From: CAYMRB01 sp964392615
GTDB lineage: Bacteria > Planctomycetota > UBA8108
Reading direction: 5' to 3'
DNA length: 14,632 bases
NCBI GenBank assembly: GCA_964392615.1
Contig: CAYMRB010000256.1
Location: 1 to 14,632, forward strand
Part shown: positions 1-8,079 of the stretch, piece by piece
Numbering within the stretch: position 1 is the stretch's first letter
Layout of the letters: each line of letters begins with the position of its first letter
Made by a program: the position numbers and the translations under genes
Notes under the pieces: model-generated
What the model was told of the DNA's origin: nothing
Seen by the model: the letters and a program-made list of their open reading frames with translations, nothing else
Databases searched by the model: none

Positions 1-337
1 GATTGCCGCTCATACCGGTCAGGCGCTGACCCCGGCGCACGGCCTCGGGAAGCTCCTTGCCGTGCTGCTCGTTCAGAAGCGGCTTGTAGTCGAACAGGTC
101 GAGCTGCGACGGCGCGCCGCTCTGGAACAGCCAGATCACGCGCTTCGCCCGCGGCGCGTGCTGCGGCGAGCCGAGGGCTCCCGCGTCCGCCTGCGCGAGC
201 TCGGCGCTCGACAGCCCGGCGAGCGCGATCGCGCCGAGTCCCCCACCGAAGCGGTGCAGAAACTGCCGTCGGCCGAGGACGGAGCCGTCGAGCGGCCGGG
301 ACGATTCGGTTGGCATGGCGGTGTCGTCGATCGACAT
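1..337 (-). CDS. DUF1501 family protein, Tat-exported (N-terminal part, runs off window)
   Basis: The 112 visible residues begin MSIDDTAMPTESS. The twin-arginine motif LGRRQFLHRF and the hydrophobic stretch GGGLGAIALAG follow, so this is a Tat signal peptide. After it come the DUF1501 hallmarks RVIWLFQSGAPSQLDLFDYKP and ELPEAVRRGQRLTGMSGN. DUF1501 proteins are common in Planctomycetota, resemble the alkaline-phosphatase/sulfatase fold, and almost always sit beside a PSCyt1/DUF1549/DUF1553 protein, as here. The ATG at 337 has AGGA about 9 nt upstream and lies only 17 nt after the stop of the neighbour, so the two genes form one operon. The biochemical role of the pair is not established. The C-terminal part lies before position 1. 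Confidence 0.93.
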   Translation of the reverse strand, partial: MSIDDTAMPTESSRPLDGSVLGRRQFLHRFGGGLGAIALAGLSSAELAQADAGALGSPQHAPRAKRVIWLFQSGAPSQLDLFDYKPLLNEQHGKELPEAVRRGQRLTGMSGN

Positions 338-354
338 TCGTTCGTTCCTGTGTC

Positions 355-3300
355 TCATCGCTTCACGACGCACTCGTCGAAGTTCATCAGCGCGCTGGCG
401 AGAACGCCGGCGGCGGCCAGTCGGGCGGCGCGGAGGTCCTTGTTGCGCGGCGCATCGCCGGTCGCGAGGAGCTTCTCGGCCTGCTCCGCGTGTGCCTCGA
501 AGTGCGCGAGCTGCTCGCTCCACAGTCGGCGCAGGACGTCGATCTCCTCCGGGCGAGGCCGCCGGCTCGTCAGCGTGCGGAACGTCTCGATGACGAGGGC
601 ATCGACGTCGTCGCCGTGCTTCTCGAGCAAGCGCTGGCCGAGAACGCGCGCCGCCTCGATGTACTGCGGTCCGTTCAACAGCACGAGCGCCTGCAGCGGC
701 GATGCGGTTCGCTCGCGACGCACCGAACACACATCGCGCTTCGACGCGTCGAGCGCCATCATCGCGGGCGCCGGGGCGGTGCGCTTCCAGAACGTGTACA
801 GGCTGCGACGGTACAGCCCCTCGCCGCGATCGCGGCCGACCGGCTTGAACGACTCGGTGACCTCGTACGGCCGCGCCGGCTTGCCGCCGACCTTCCGGGC
901 CAGAAGGCCGCTGACCGCGAGCGCGTTGTCGCGGATCATCTCGGCCGGCAGGCGATAGCTCGGCCCGCGCGCCAGCAGTCGGTTGTCCGGGTCGCGCGCG
1001 CGCAGCGCCTCCGACGCGACGGAGCTCTGCCGGTACGTCGCTGACGTGACGACCTGCTTGAGCAGTCGCTTGACGTCCCAACCGTTCGCCGCGAAGTCGT
1101 GCGCCAGCCAGTCGAGGAGATCCGGATGCGTCGGCGGCTCTCCCTGGCTACCGAGGTCCTCCGGTGTCCGCGCCAGACCGTCGCCGAACAGCATCTGCCA
1201 GACCCGATTCACCGTGACCCGGGCCGTCAGCGGATGCGACGGATCGGTCAGCCAGCGCGCGAGTCCGAGCCGATTGCGCGGCGCGCTCTGCGGGAATGGC
1301 GGCAGCGACGCCGGCGTGCCGGGCTCGACGGGATCCGTCCGCGCGTCGTACGCACCGCGCCCCAGCACGTACGCCTGGCGCGGCTCGAGGCGGTCGCGCA
1401 TGACCATGATCTCGCGGACGCCATCGACCGCGCGGCTGCGCTCCTCGCGGACCTTGCGCAGCGCGGCGAGGCTCTCGGCCCACGCGCTGTCGACGGCGTG
1501 CAGCCAGTACGCGAAGAGGTGGTCGCGCTCGTCGACCGTCAGCTCGCTGCTCGGCTTTCGCAGCAGCGTCTCGAGACTCTTCCGATCGTGGAGCTGTGCG
1601 GCCTCGAGCGGCGCGAGCTCGCGGTCGAAGACCTCGAACTCGTCGACGCCGCCGCCCGTGAACCCGCGGTCGCGGAAGCGCTGGCCGATCGTGATGTGAT
1701 CGCCTCCGCCCCCGGTGATGTTCTTGTAGAGGTTGTCGCGGATGACCTCGGTTGCAGCCGGACGACCATCGACGAAGATGCGCAGACCGTCGGCGCGGCT
1801 CGAGCCGTCGTACGCGATCGTGACGTGCGTCCAGCGCTCGGTCGGGATCGCCGCGCGAGTGCGCACGCGGATCGCGTTGCCCGGCCAGAAGTGAATCAGC
1901 GACGCGCTCAGCTTGCCGTCCTCGATCAGCAGCTGGTAGCCACGACTCGCCGCGTCCGTCCACGCGCGCGAGCGGTGGAAGATGACGGCGCGCTCCTTGA
2001 CGTCGGGGGTGCGCATCCACAGCGCGACCGAGAACGGCTGGAAGCGGGCGAAGTTGCCGACGCCCGTTCCGACACCGTCGTCGCCGGTCAGACGCACGGC
2101 TCGTCCGCGCGGCCCGGCGATCGACTCGTTCGGCGCCTTCACGTCGGTCTCGAAGTCGAGGTGCTTCACGCGGCCGGGCATCGACGCCTCCGACGGTCGC
2201 GCTTCGAGCCACGCGACAAACGCGGTCCGGCGTTCCGCCTTCCGGGCGTCCAGCGCGGCTTCCTGCTCGACGACACGACGCTCGATGTCGGCGATCGCGG
2301 CGCGCTGGCGGTCATCCGGCAAGAGCAGCGTCGGCGTCGGCACGGAGGACGTGAAGAACGAGTAGAGCCCGGCCTCGTCGATGTCGTCGAAGAACGCGAA
2401 CAGTCGGTAGTAATCCTCCTGCGAGATCGGATCGAACTTGTGTTCGTGGCATCGGGCACATTCGAGCGCCAGTCCGAGGAACGCCGTCCCGAACGTGTGG
2501 ACGCGATCGGCGACGTACTCGACGCGGAATTCCTCGGGCGTGCTGCCGCCCTCGACCTTCTGCGGATGCAAACGCTGGAACGTCGTCGCGAGGATCTGCT
2601 CGTCGGTCGCTTCGGGAAGCAGGTCGCCGGCGAGCTGCCACGTGATGAACCGATCCCACGGCAGATTGTCGTTGAACGCGCGGACGACCCAGTCGCGCCA
2701 CGGCCAGACAAAGCGGTCGCGGTCGACCTGGTAGCCGAACGTGTCGGAGTAGCGCGCGACGTCGAGCCAGTCGGAGGCCATGCGCTCGCCGTACGCGGCG
2801 CGAGCGAGGAGGCCGTCGACGAGATGCTCGTACGCGTCGCTCCGATCGTCGGCGAGGAACGCGTCGATCTCCTCGAGAGTCGGCGGCAGACCGGTGAGGT
2901 CGAATGTCACCCGACGGATCAGCCGCTCGCGAGACGCCTCGGGCGACGGTGCGAGCCCTGCGTGTCCGAGTCGCGCGAACACGAAGCGATCGATCGCGCC
3001 TCGCGGCCCATCGCGCGCCTCGACGGCCGGAGCGGGCACCGGACGCAGCGACTCGAACGACCAATGCCCCGCATACGGCGCGCCGGCGGCGATCCAGCGG
3101 CGCAGCGTGGCGATCTCGCGCGGCTGGAGCACGGTCTTCGAGTCCGGCGGCGGCATGAGCTCGTCGGGATCGTCGGACGTGATCCGCGCGATCAGCGCGC
3201 TCGGCTCGCCACTCCGCCCCGGCCGGAGCACGCGCTCGGCAGCGGCGCGGTCGTCGAGACGCAGCTTGCCCCGACGTCCCTTTCTGGCCGGACCGTGGCA

Positions 3301-3447
3301 GCGGAAGCACTTCTGCGACAGGATCGGCCGCACGTCGCGGCGGAAGTCGGGCGACGCAGACGGCTCGGCGGCAGGCGCAACGGTGCAGACGACGACGCAC
3401 GAGCAGACGACCGCTCGGCAAACGAGCGCGTGGAACGATTCGGACAT
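355..3447 (-). CDS. PSCyt1/DUF1549–LamG–DUF1553 (PSD1) diheme cytochrome protein
   Basis: This 1030-residue protein begins with a Sec-type signal peptide (about residues 1-27, ending VAPAAEPS). A planctomycete cytochrome c (PSCyt1) domain follows, with heme motif CFRCH at 47-51 and MPPPDSK near 98-104 as the likely distal-Met region. DUF1549 covers about 150-356, including TFDLTGLPPT and WLDVARYSDTFGYQ, and holds a second heme motif, CARCH, at 330-334. A short helical segment (about 378-410) leads to a LamG/concanavalin-like domain (about 428-612; FSVALWMRT, RWTHVTIAYDG, RIFVDGRPA). DUF1553/PSD1 covers about 720-985 (NRVWQMLFGDGL, TSATYRQSS, SPLQALVLLNGPQY). The family is exported and abundant in planctomycetes; its role is unproven, with carbohydrate binding or oxidation often proposed. 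The start at 3447 is chosen because AGGAG lies 9 nt upstream and the signal peptide follows at once; the open frame to 3636 only adds low-quality residues. It is first in the operon with the DUF1501 gene. Confidence 0.93.
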   Translation of the reverse strand: MSESFHALVCRAVVCSCVVVCTVAPAAEPSASPDFRRDVRPILSQKCFRCHGPARKGRRGKLRLDDRAAAERVLRPGRSGEPSALIARITSDDPDELMPPPDSKTVLQPREIATLRRWIAAGAPYAGHWSFESLRPVPAPAVEARDGPRGAIDRFVFARLGHAGLAPSPEASRERLIRRVTFDLTGLPPTLEEIDAFLADDRSDAYEHLVDGLLARAAYGERMASDWLDVARYSDTFGYQVDRDRFVWPWRDWVVRAFNDNLPWDRFITWQLAGDLLPEATDEQILATTFQRLHPQKVEGGSTPEEFRVEYVADRVHTFGTAFLGLALECARCHEHKFDPISQEDYYRLFAFFDDIDEAGLYSFFTSSVPTPTLLLPDDRQRAAIADIERRVVEQEAALDARKAERRTAFVAWLEARPSEASMPGRVKHLDFETDVKAPNESIAGPRGRAVRLTGDDGVGTGVGNFARFQPFSVALWMRTPDVKERAVIFHRSRAWTDAASRGYQLLIEDGKLSASLIHFWPGNAIRVRTRAAIPTERWTHVTIAYDGSSRADGLRIFVDGRPAATEVIRDNLYKNITGGGGDHITIGQRFRDRGFTGGGVDEFEVFDRELAPLEAAQLHDRKSLETLLRKPSSELTVDERDHLFAYWLHAVDSAWAESLAALRKVREERSRAVDGVREIMVMRDRLEPRQAYVLGRGAYDARTDPVEPGTPASLPPFPQSAPRNRLGLARWLTDPSHPLTARVTVNRVWQMLFGDGLARTPEDLGSQGEPPTHPDLLDWLAHDFAANGWDVKRLLKQVVTSATYRQSSVASEALRARDPDNRLLARGPSYRLPAEMIRDNALAVSGLLARKVGGKPARPYEVTESFKPVGRDRGEGLYRRSLYTFWKRTAPAPAMMALDASKRDVCSVRRERTASPLQALVLLNGPQYIEAARVLGQRLLEKHGDDVDALVIETFRTLTSRRPRPEEIDVLRRLWSEQLAHFEAHAEQAEKLLATGDAPRNKDLRAARLAAAGVLASALMNFDECVVKR

Positions 3448-3456
3448 CCGGCAGGA

Positions 3457-3461
3457 CTCCT
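3457..3461 (-). promoter_or_regulatory. Ribosome binding site fixing the PSD1 gene start
   Basis: On the minus strand this reads AGGAG, 9 nt before the ATG at 3447. It supports the 1030-residue form over the 1093-residue open frame. Confidence 0.75.
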
Positions 3462-3521
3462 GGGAACAGCATCGACGACGACGGGCGGGCGAGGGCGCCG
3501 GTCGGCCACGCCCGCAGTGGG

Positions 3522-3551
3522 GCCCCATTGTCCCGACTTCGGGGCTTTTTT
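3522..3551 (+). terminator. Hairpin with T-tract in divergent spacer (possible terminator or leader hairpin)
   Basis: GCCCC (3522-3526) can pair with GGGGC (3541-3545). A smaller internal pairing, CCCG-ACTT-CGGG, is the alternative. Six T residues follow (3546-3551). This looks like an intrinsic terminator reading rightward, yet no rightward gene lies before it. It may block antisense transcripts or be a leader structure. The stems are short and chance is possible. Confidence 0.3.
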
Positions 3552-3698
3552 CCCAGCCCTGCTTGACTTCGGCAGCAAAATCTGTTTGATAGACCGATCT
3601 AAGGTTTGGCATGCCCATCGATCGCGCCACATACAATACCGCAGTCTGACTACCAAGACCGCGGCCGTCTCCAAGGGAACAACACCGAGCTAACTGTC

Positions 3699-4529
3699 AT
3701 GCATCCAACACCCCGCCCCCGGCGTGTCCGCTCCGCCGTTGTCCGTTTCGTCCTCATGTCGGCTGCTTTCTTGGCGGCCGTCCATGTCGACGTCCACGCC
3801 GACGAGCGGCACTTCACCTATACGTACGAACCGAAGGTCCTGCCCGCGGGCGCGCTCGAGTTCGAGCAGTGGACCACCCTGCGCGCTGGCAAGGAGGACG
3901 GCATCTACTCCCGCTGGGATCTCCGCAGTGAGTTCGAGTACGGCATCACCGATGCGCTGACCAGCGCGCTGTACATCAACTTCAAGTCGCTGCACATAGA
4001 CCGCGACAGCGAGCAGGAGGACGAGTTCGAGTTCTCCGGGCTGTCGTCCGAATGGAAGTACAAGCTGCTCGATCCGACGGCCGACCCGCTCGGCGTCGTG
4101 CTGTACGGCGAAGTCTCGACGGATCTCGAGGAACTCGAGCTCGAGCAGAAGCTCATCGTCGGCAAGAACATCGGCGACTGGATCTTCGCCTTCAACGCGA
4201 TCGTCGAGGAGGAGTGGGAGTTCGAACGCGAAGGGACGGAGAAGAAGCTCGAGCTCGAGTTCACCGCCGGTGCTGCGTATCAGGTGACCGACAGATTCTC
4301 GATCGGTCTCGAAGTGCGTCAGGCGAACGAGTTCCCCGATATGGACAGCCTCGAGCACTCGGCGCTCTTCGCCGGTCCTGCGATTCACTACTCGACCGAT
4401 GATTGGTGGCTGACACTCACGGTGCTGCCGCAGATCGTCGCGTTCGAGGGAACGACGGGCGACAGCCTGAACCTCGACGAGTTCGACCGTGTGTCCGTGC
4501 GTTTGCTGATCGGCATCCCGCTGGACTGA
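3699..4529 (+). CDS. Putative outer-membrane beta-strand protein, secreted
   Basis: The 276-residue product has a basic N-terminus (MHPTPRPRRVRS), a hydrophobic core (VVRFVLMSAAFLAAV) and a likely signal peptidase site after VDVHA at residue 34. The mature part is made of alternating strands rich in acidic and aromatic residues, such as HFTYTYEP, LEFEQWTTLRAG, WDLRSEFEYGITDALTSALYINF, VVLYGEVSTD, WIFAFNAIVEEEWEF and FSIGLEVRQANEF. It ends in a strand-like RVSVRLLIGIPLD. This is the pattern of a small outer-membrane barrel, similar to uncharacterised transporter-like or DUF6662-like proteins; the family name is from memory and not certain. Substrate is unknown. The start at 3699 is preferred because it gives a proper signal peptide; the frame opens at 3606 and an internal ATG at 3756 is also possible. 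No strong ribosome site is visible. It is followed after 16 nt by a cytochrome lipoprotein gene. Confidence 0.75.
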   Translation: MHPTPRPRRVRSAVVRFVLMSAAFLAAVHVDVHADERHFTYTYEPKVLPAGALEFEQWTTLRAGKEDGIYSRWDLRSEFEYGITDALTSALYINFKSLHIDRDSEQEDEFEFSGLSSEWKYKLLDPTADPLGVVLYGEVSTDLEELELEQKLIVGKNIGDWIFAFNAIVEEEWEFEREGTEKKLELEFTAGAAYQVTDRFSIGLEVRQANEFPDMDSLEHSALFAGPAIHYSTDDWWLTLTVLPQIVAFEGTTGDSLNLDEFDRVSVRLLIGIPLD

Positions 4530-4545
4530 CGACAACCGAAGCGAG

Positions 4546-4902
4546 ATGCAACGGCACCTCCTGGTCTGGATGGCCCTCTCGGCGACGGCGCTCCTCATGA
4601 GCGTCGCCGCTGGGTGCGGCTCCCCGCTGCCGAGGGCTGCGGAGCTCGCTCCGTTCGCGGACGACGACGCGGATCTCGAGAGGCTCGAACGCGGCCGCGC
4701 GGAGTATATCGCGAAGTGCTCCGGCTGCCATTCGCTCTACGTGCCGACGCGCGGCAGTGCCGCGTATTGGACCGAGTGGACGCACAAGATGGCGAAGCGC
4801 TCGCATATCGAGCCGGTACAGAGCGCACGCATCGTCAGGTACCTCACAGCGGCCGGTGACGCGCAGCGAGCGGCCGAGCTCGACGTTCGAGCGGGCAAGT
4901 GA
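4546..4902 (+). CDS. Small monoheme c-type cytochrome lipoprotein
   Basis: This 118-residue protein opens with a lipoprotein signal peptide: hydrophobic LLVWMALSATALLMS followed by the lipobox VAAGC, with the lipidated Cys at residue 24. One heme c site, CSGCH, lies at 58-62 within YIAKCSGCHSLY. Met82, in THKMAKRSH, could be the distal ligand. The last helix (VQSARIVRYLTAA) resembles the C-terminal helix of small class I cytochromes. It should sit lipid-anchored in the envelope and carry single electrons. The ATG lies 16 nt after the stop of the putative outer-membrane protein with no clear ribosome site of its own, so translation is probably coupled. Its electron partners are not identifiable here. 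Confidence 0.88.
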   Translation: MQRHLLVWMALSATALLMSVAAGCGSPLPRAAELAPFADDDADLERLERGRAEYIAKCSGCHSLYVPTRGSAAYWTEWTHKMAKRSHIEPVQSARIVRYLTAAGDAQRAAELDVRAGK

Positions 4903-4964
4903 CACAGCGGAACGGAACGCTCGCGCGAGATCGTCAGCCGCGCCCTCGAGCCTCACTCCTCCGG

Positions 4965-7832
4965 TCAGGACGTCTGCGCCCCGCGATCCTGCGCCGTCTC
5001 GGAAGATGAGTCAGGGACCCCGATGTGCGTCCGCCCCGCGGTGTCGCTGCCGCGCGACGGCACGACCGCCGTCGCCAGCAGCGACACGATGAGACACGTG
5101 CCGAGCGACAGCGCGCCGTTCAGCAGGAAGTGCAGGTCCGTGTAGTTCTTCACGACGTACAGCACGCAGACCGTCGCCGCGACGCCGATCCACGCGTGCA
5201 CCGCACGGCAACGTCGCGTGAAGATGCCGACCGTGAAGAGGCCGCCGAGCGTGCCGAGCAGCAGGCCGGCGATCGCCAGGAACGCGTCCCACAGGTACTT
5301 GATCTCCATGCGCGCCATCAGGATCGCCGAGACCGTGCCGACCGCGCCGAGAACGACCGTCAGGACGCGTGCGAACCTCAGTCGCGCCGTTTCGTTCGTG
5401 TTCGGCCGCGCGCGCAGGTAGAAGTCGGTCGTCACTGCGGTCGCGATGGAGTGCATACTGGAGTCGAGACTCGACATCGTCGCCGCGAAGACGCCAGCGA
5501 TCACGAGCCCCGCGATGCCGGCCGGCATCTCGAGCGCGATGAACCACGGGAAGATCTGGTCGGCCTTCTCGAGCGGCACGAGCGCCTCGGGCTTCGCGAC
5601 GTAGAAGATCCACAGCGCGGTCCCGACGGCGAAGAACAGGATCGACGCCGGGATCGTCAACACGGCGTTGGTCCAGATCGCGCGCCGCGCCTCGCGCTCG
5701 CTCGACACCGTCAGGTAGCGCTGGATGACCGCCTGGTCGCTGATGTACGGCAGAATCGATCCGAAGACCGCGCCGAGCAGGATGACGAGGATGCCGTCCT
5801 TCGCCCAGCTCAGATCGTGAGAGTGCCATTCGGTGACGAGGTCGGCCTTGCCCGCCTGCCACGCCTTCGTCCACAGATCGGGCAGCTCGCCGCCCACGCC
5901 GATGAGGATCGTCACGATCGCCGCGATCGCGCCGCCGACCAGCACGACCACCTGCAGCACGTCGGTCCAGATGACGGCCTCGATGCCGCCGAGAACGGTG
6001 TACAGCGTGCTCAACACGCCCATCACCGCGATGCAGAGGACGACGTCGATGCCCGTCACCGCCGACAGCGCGAGCGCGGGCAGCAGGACGACGATTCCCA
6101 TGCGCCCGAACTGGAAGAAGACGAACGTCGCGCTGCCGAACAGACGCAGCGAGACATGAAACCGCGCCTCGAGATACTCGTATGCGCTCGTCACGCGCAG
6201 GCGTCGGAAGAACGGCAGGAACGCGAACGCGACGATCGGCGCGACCGCGACGATGCCCATGTTGAGGATGAACCAGCTCCAGTCCGTGCCGTAGGCTCGC
6301 GCCGGAATCGACAGGTACGTGATCGCCGACAGCATCGTACCGAAGATGCTCAGCCCCGCGGCCCACCACGGGATCCGTCCGCCGGCGGTGAAGAAATCCT
6401 CCGTCGACCGCTCGCGCCTCGAGAAGTAGAAGCCCATGTAGACGAGCACGGCGAGGTAGAGCACGAGGATCGTCCAGTTGGCGACGCCGAACGAGACCTG
6501 CTCGCGGTCGATGCGCACGGCTCGAACTCCGGGTGAGCGAACGCCCGGACTGATCTCGCCGGTCGGGACGATGATCTCTCCCTTCCACACGACGGCTGTC
6601 GTCGTCACCGGGGCGCCGGTCGGCACGCGATCGTCCGGACCGACATCGGGCCCCGAGGGCACGCGTTCGCCCTGGGGATACTCGCCGAGCTTCGACCACC
6701 GATCCGTGACGGCGTTGTACTGCAACACGTCGCGGCTGAATCCGCCGTGGCGGTCGTAAAGCTGGTCGCGCTCCGCGCGTAGCTCGGCGGCGCGCTTCGC
6801 GTTGCCGGCCTCCTCGGCCGCAGCGATCTGTCGCGGCAGCTCGTTCTCGTGGCGCAGGAGCACCGAGCCGTCGGCCCCACCGACGACGACGATCTCGTTC
6901 GGCCCCATCGCGACGCCCGTCCCCGCCATCAGGCAGCGCGGCCGGGCAGAATCGTGGGACACACCGCCGTCGACGACGATGCCCGCCAGCCGCGTCCAGC
7001 GACGAAGGCTTGGCTCGTACTTGTACGCGTCCGTCAGAACCTCGAACTTCCCGTCGACGACGCGTCGGCCGCTGAACACGAAGAGACACGTCTCGCGACC
7101 GTCGCTCTGCGCGGCGACGATCGGCAGGACGCGCGGCGGCCCGGGCCACGGCCGCAGGGCTCTCCACGTCCATGACGACTCCGGCGCGACGGCGTCGCGC
7201 TTCGACAGGTCGAGCGCCCAGACGTTGTTCGTCGCTCCGTCGCCGCTATCGCCGCCGACGACGTAGACCGTATCGCCGATACGCGCGCCGCCGGCGGATG
7301 TCGTCGGCGCCGGCAGAGGCGGCAGAGCGGAGGTCTCCACCTTGCCCTCGCCCCGATGCCACCGCAGCGCGAAGACCGCGTCAGAAAGCTCGCGACGCGA
7401 CACGTGTTTCTTCGCTGTCTCGTCGCGCTCGTGTACCTGACGCTCGCCGCCGGCACAGAGGACGCCGTCGTCCAGCTGGACGCTGACTCCGTACGCGAGC
7501 GAACGCGCCAGGGGCTGCGCGGCGGCCGACCACGCGGCCGCAGGCTCACCCAGTGCGAGCGTGAAGATGCGGTCGTGGTATCGTTTCGGCGACGTCCAAC
7601 CGTCGGCGCTCGGGTGCCACGGAACGCCCTCGGGGAAGTTCGCGCCGCCCGCGACGATGAGGACGTCGTCGTGCACGCCGACGAGCGGGCCGGCGAGACC
7701 GTGCGCGTCGGGCACTCGCGGCAGTTGCCGCCAGCGGAGCTCGACAGGGCAGCTCGACTCGTCGCTTCCGCAACCGCACACGACAAGACACGCGACAAGG
7801 CACGCGATTCGTGCTTCCAAGGGGACTCGCAC
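4965..7832 (-). CDS. NanM-like Kelch mutarotase domain fused to SSS sodium:solute symporter
   Basis: The 955-residue protein starts with a short hydrophobic signal and a possible lipobox VVCGC (Cys21). A Kelch beta-propeller covers about 30-440. Its blades include VAGGANFPEGVPW (60-72), LCAGGE (125-130), VVGGDSG (191-197) and VVGGADG (316-322). The GGANFP-x-G-x-PW signature points to the cyclically permuted sialic-acid mutarotase family. A charged helical insert (about 327-360) interrupts the propeller. An SSS transporter follows at about 447-925 with roughly 13 membrane segments. It has the first-segment sodium motif region GTMLSAITYLSIPARAYG, QRYLTVSSE at 704-712, and the sodium-site serines and Asp in ATMSSLDSSMHS near 784-795. 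SSS N-termini are usually periplasmic, which would place the propeller outside, where it could present the right anomer to the transporter. The substrate, sialic acid or a related sugar, is inferred only. The start is GTG with GGGAGG 9 nt upstream. Confidence 0.9.
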   Translation of the reverse strand: MRVPLEARIACLVACLVVCGCGSDESSCPVELRWRQLPRVPDAHGLAGPLVGVHDDVLIVAGGANFPEGVPWHPSADGWTSPKRYHDRIFTLALGEPAAAWSAAAQPLARSLAYGVSVQLDDGVLCAGGERQVHERDETAKKHVSRRELSDAVFALRWHRGEGKVETSALPPLPAPTTSAGGARIGDTVYVVGGDSGDGATNNVWALDLSKRDAVAPESSWTWRALRPWPGPPRVLPIVAAQSDGRETCLFVFSGRRVVDGKFEVLTDAYKYEPSLRRWTRLAGIVVDGGVSHDSARPRCLMAGTGVAMGPNEIVVVGGADGSVLLRHENELPRQIAAAEEAGNAKRAAELRAERDQLYDRHGGFSRDVLQYNAVTDRWSKLGEYPQGERVPSGPDVGPDDRVPTGAPVTTTAVVWKGEIIVPTGEISPGVRSPGVRAVRIDREQVSFGVANWTILVLYLAVLVYMGFYFSRRERSTEDFFTAGGRIPWWAAGLSIFGTMLSAITYLSIPARAYGTDWSWFILNMGIVAVAPIVAFAFLPFFRRLRVTSAYEYLEARFHVSLRLFGSATFVFFQFGRMGIVVLLPALALSAVTGIDVVLCIAVMGVLSTLYTVLGGIEAVIWTDVLQVVVLVGGAIAAIVTILIGVGGELPDLWTKAWQAGKADLVTEWHSHDLSWAKDGILVILLGAVFGSILPYISDQAVIQRYLTVSSEREARRAIWTNAVLTIPASILFFAVGTALWIFYVAKPEALVPLEKADQIFPWFIALEMPAGIAGLVIAGVFAATMSSLDSSMHSIATAVTTDFYLRARPNTNETARLRFARVLTVVLGAVGTVSAILMARMEIKYLWDAFLAIAGLLLGTLGGLFTVGIFTRRCRAVHAWIGVAATVCVLYVVKNYTDLHFLLNGALSLGTCLIVSLLATAVVPSRGSDTAGRTHIGVPDSSSETAQDRGAQTS

Positions 7833-7841
7833 CGCTGTTTA

Positions 7842-7847
7842 CCTCCC
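7842..7847 (-). promoter_or_regulatory. Ribosome binding site for the GTG start of the Kelch–SSS gene
   Basis: On the minus strand this reads GGGAGG, 9 nt before GTG at 7832. It fixes a non-ATG start directly in front of the signal sequence. Confidence 0.8.
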
Positions 7848-8066
7848 GTTGATCGCTCTCACCGCCGTCGCTGACGAGGTCGATCACGATATCACACGCT
7901 CCGTTCGAGAATCGACGGAACGCTTTGGCCTCCGGCGTCCACTAACGGATGTGAGTGAGCGCTACGGCGACGCGCGGCACGGCCGCGCACCGATCGCCGC
8001 AGGATCGAAGGCAGGCGGCCGCGTGGGCGCCGCGGGCTGCCTCCCTCGACGGAAGAACAGGTGCAC

Positions 8067-8070
8067 GGAG
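8067..8070 (+). promoter_or_regulatory. Ribosome binding site for the TTG start of the receiver gene
   Basis: GGAG lies 9 nt before the in-frame TTG at 8080. It places the start directly before the first strand of the receiver fold. Confidence 0.6.
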
Positions 8071-8079
8071 CAAGGTCCG

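Larger units (their letters stand above)
3448..3698. promoter_or_regulatory. Divergent intergenic region, presumed promoters for both flanking operons
   Basis: These 251 bases separate the leftward PSD1 operon from the rightward outer-membrane protein operon, so promoters for both should lie here. The middle (about 3546-3610) is clearly A/T-richer than its surroundings. On the plus strand TTGACT at 3563-3568 matches a sigma-70 -35 box well, but the best -10 candidate near 3586-3593 (around TTGATAGA) is poor. No other element is convincing. Confidence 0.4.
7833..8079. promoter_or_regulatory. Divergent spacer between Kelch–SSS and receiver genes
   Basis: These 247 bases should carry promoters for both genes. 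The only structure seen is an imperfect inverted repeat at 7900-7919: TCCG plus TCGA against TCGACGGA, with one bulged T and a GAA loop. This could be an operator or chance. The receiver frame is open throughout, but codons here look less gene-like and the ribosome site of the opposite gene lies inside it. Confidence 0.3.

Noticed and set aside
3448..3636. N-terminal extension of the PSD1 protein (start at 3636)
   Set aside because: It would run through the promoter spacer and place a signal peptide 60 residues inside the protein; AGGAG before 3447 fits the shorter form.
1099..3693. Long rightward open frame of 864 codons
   Set aside because: It lies antisense to the PSD1 gene, has no domain, is rich in Arg/Ala/Asp as expected for a shadow of G/C-ending codons, and lacks a ribosome site.
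4903..4964. Convergent spacer checked for a terminator
   Set aside because: Only a short CTCGCGCGAG palindrome without T-tract was seen; this is not enough to call.
5025..6536. Rightward open frame of 503 codons opposite the Kelch–SSS gene
   Set aside because: Its composition (Arg, Asp, His, Gln, Glu) is the usual antisense reading of a GC-rich membrane protein gene; no signal or domain is present.
7561..8079. Upstream extension of the receiver protein
   Set aside because: The region overlaps the start and ribosome site of the opposite gene and encodes no recognisable domain.
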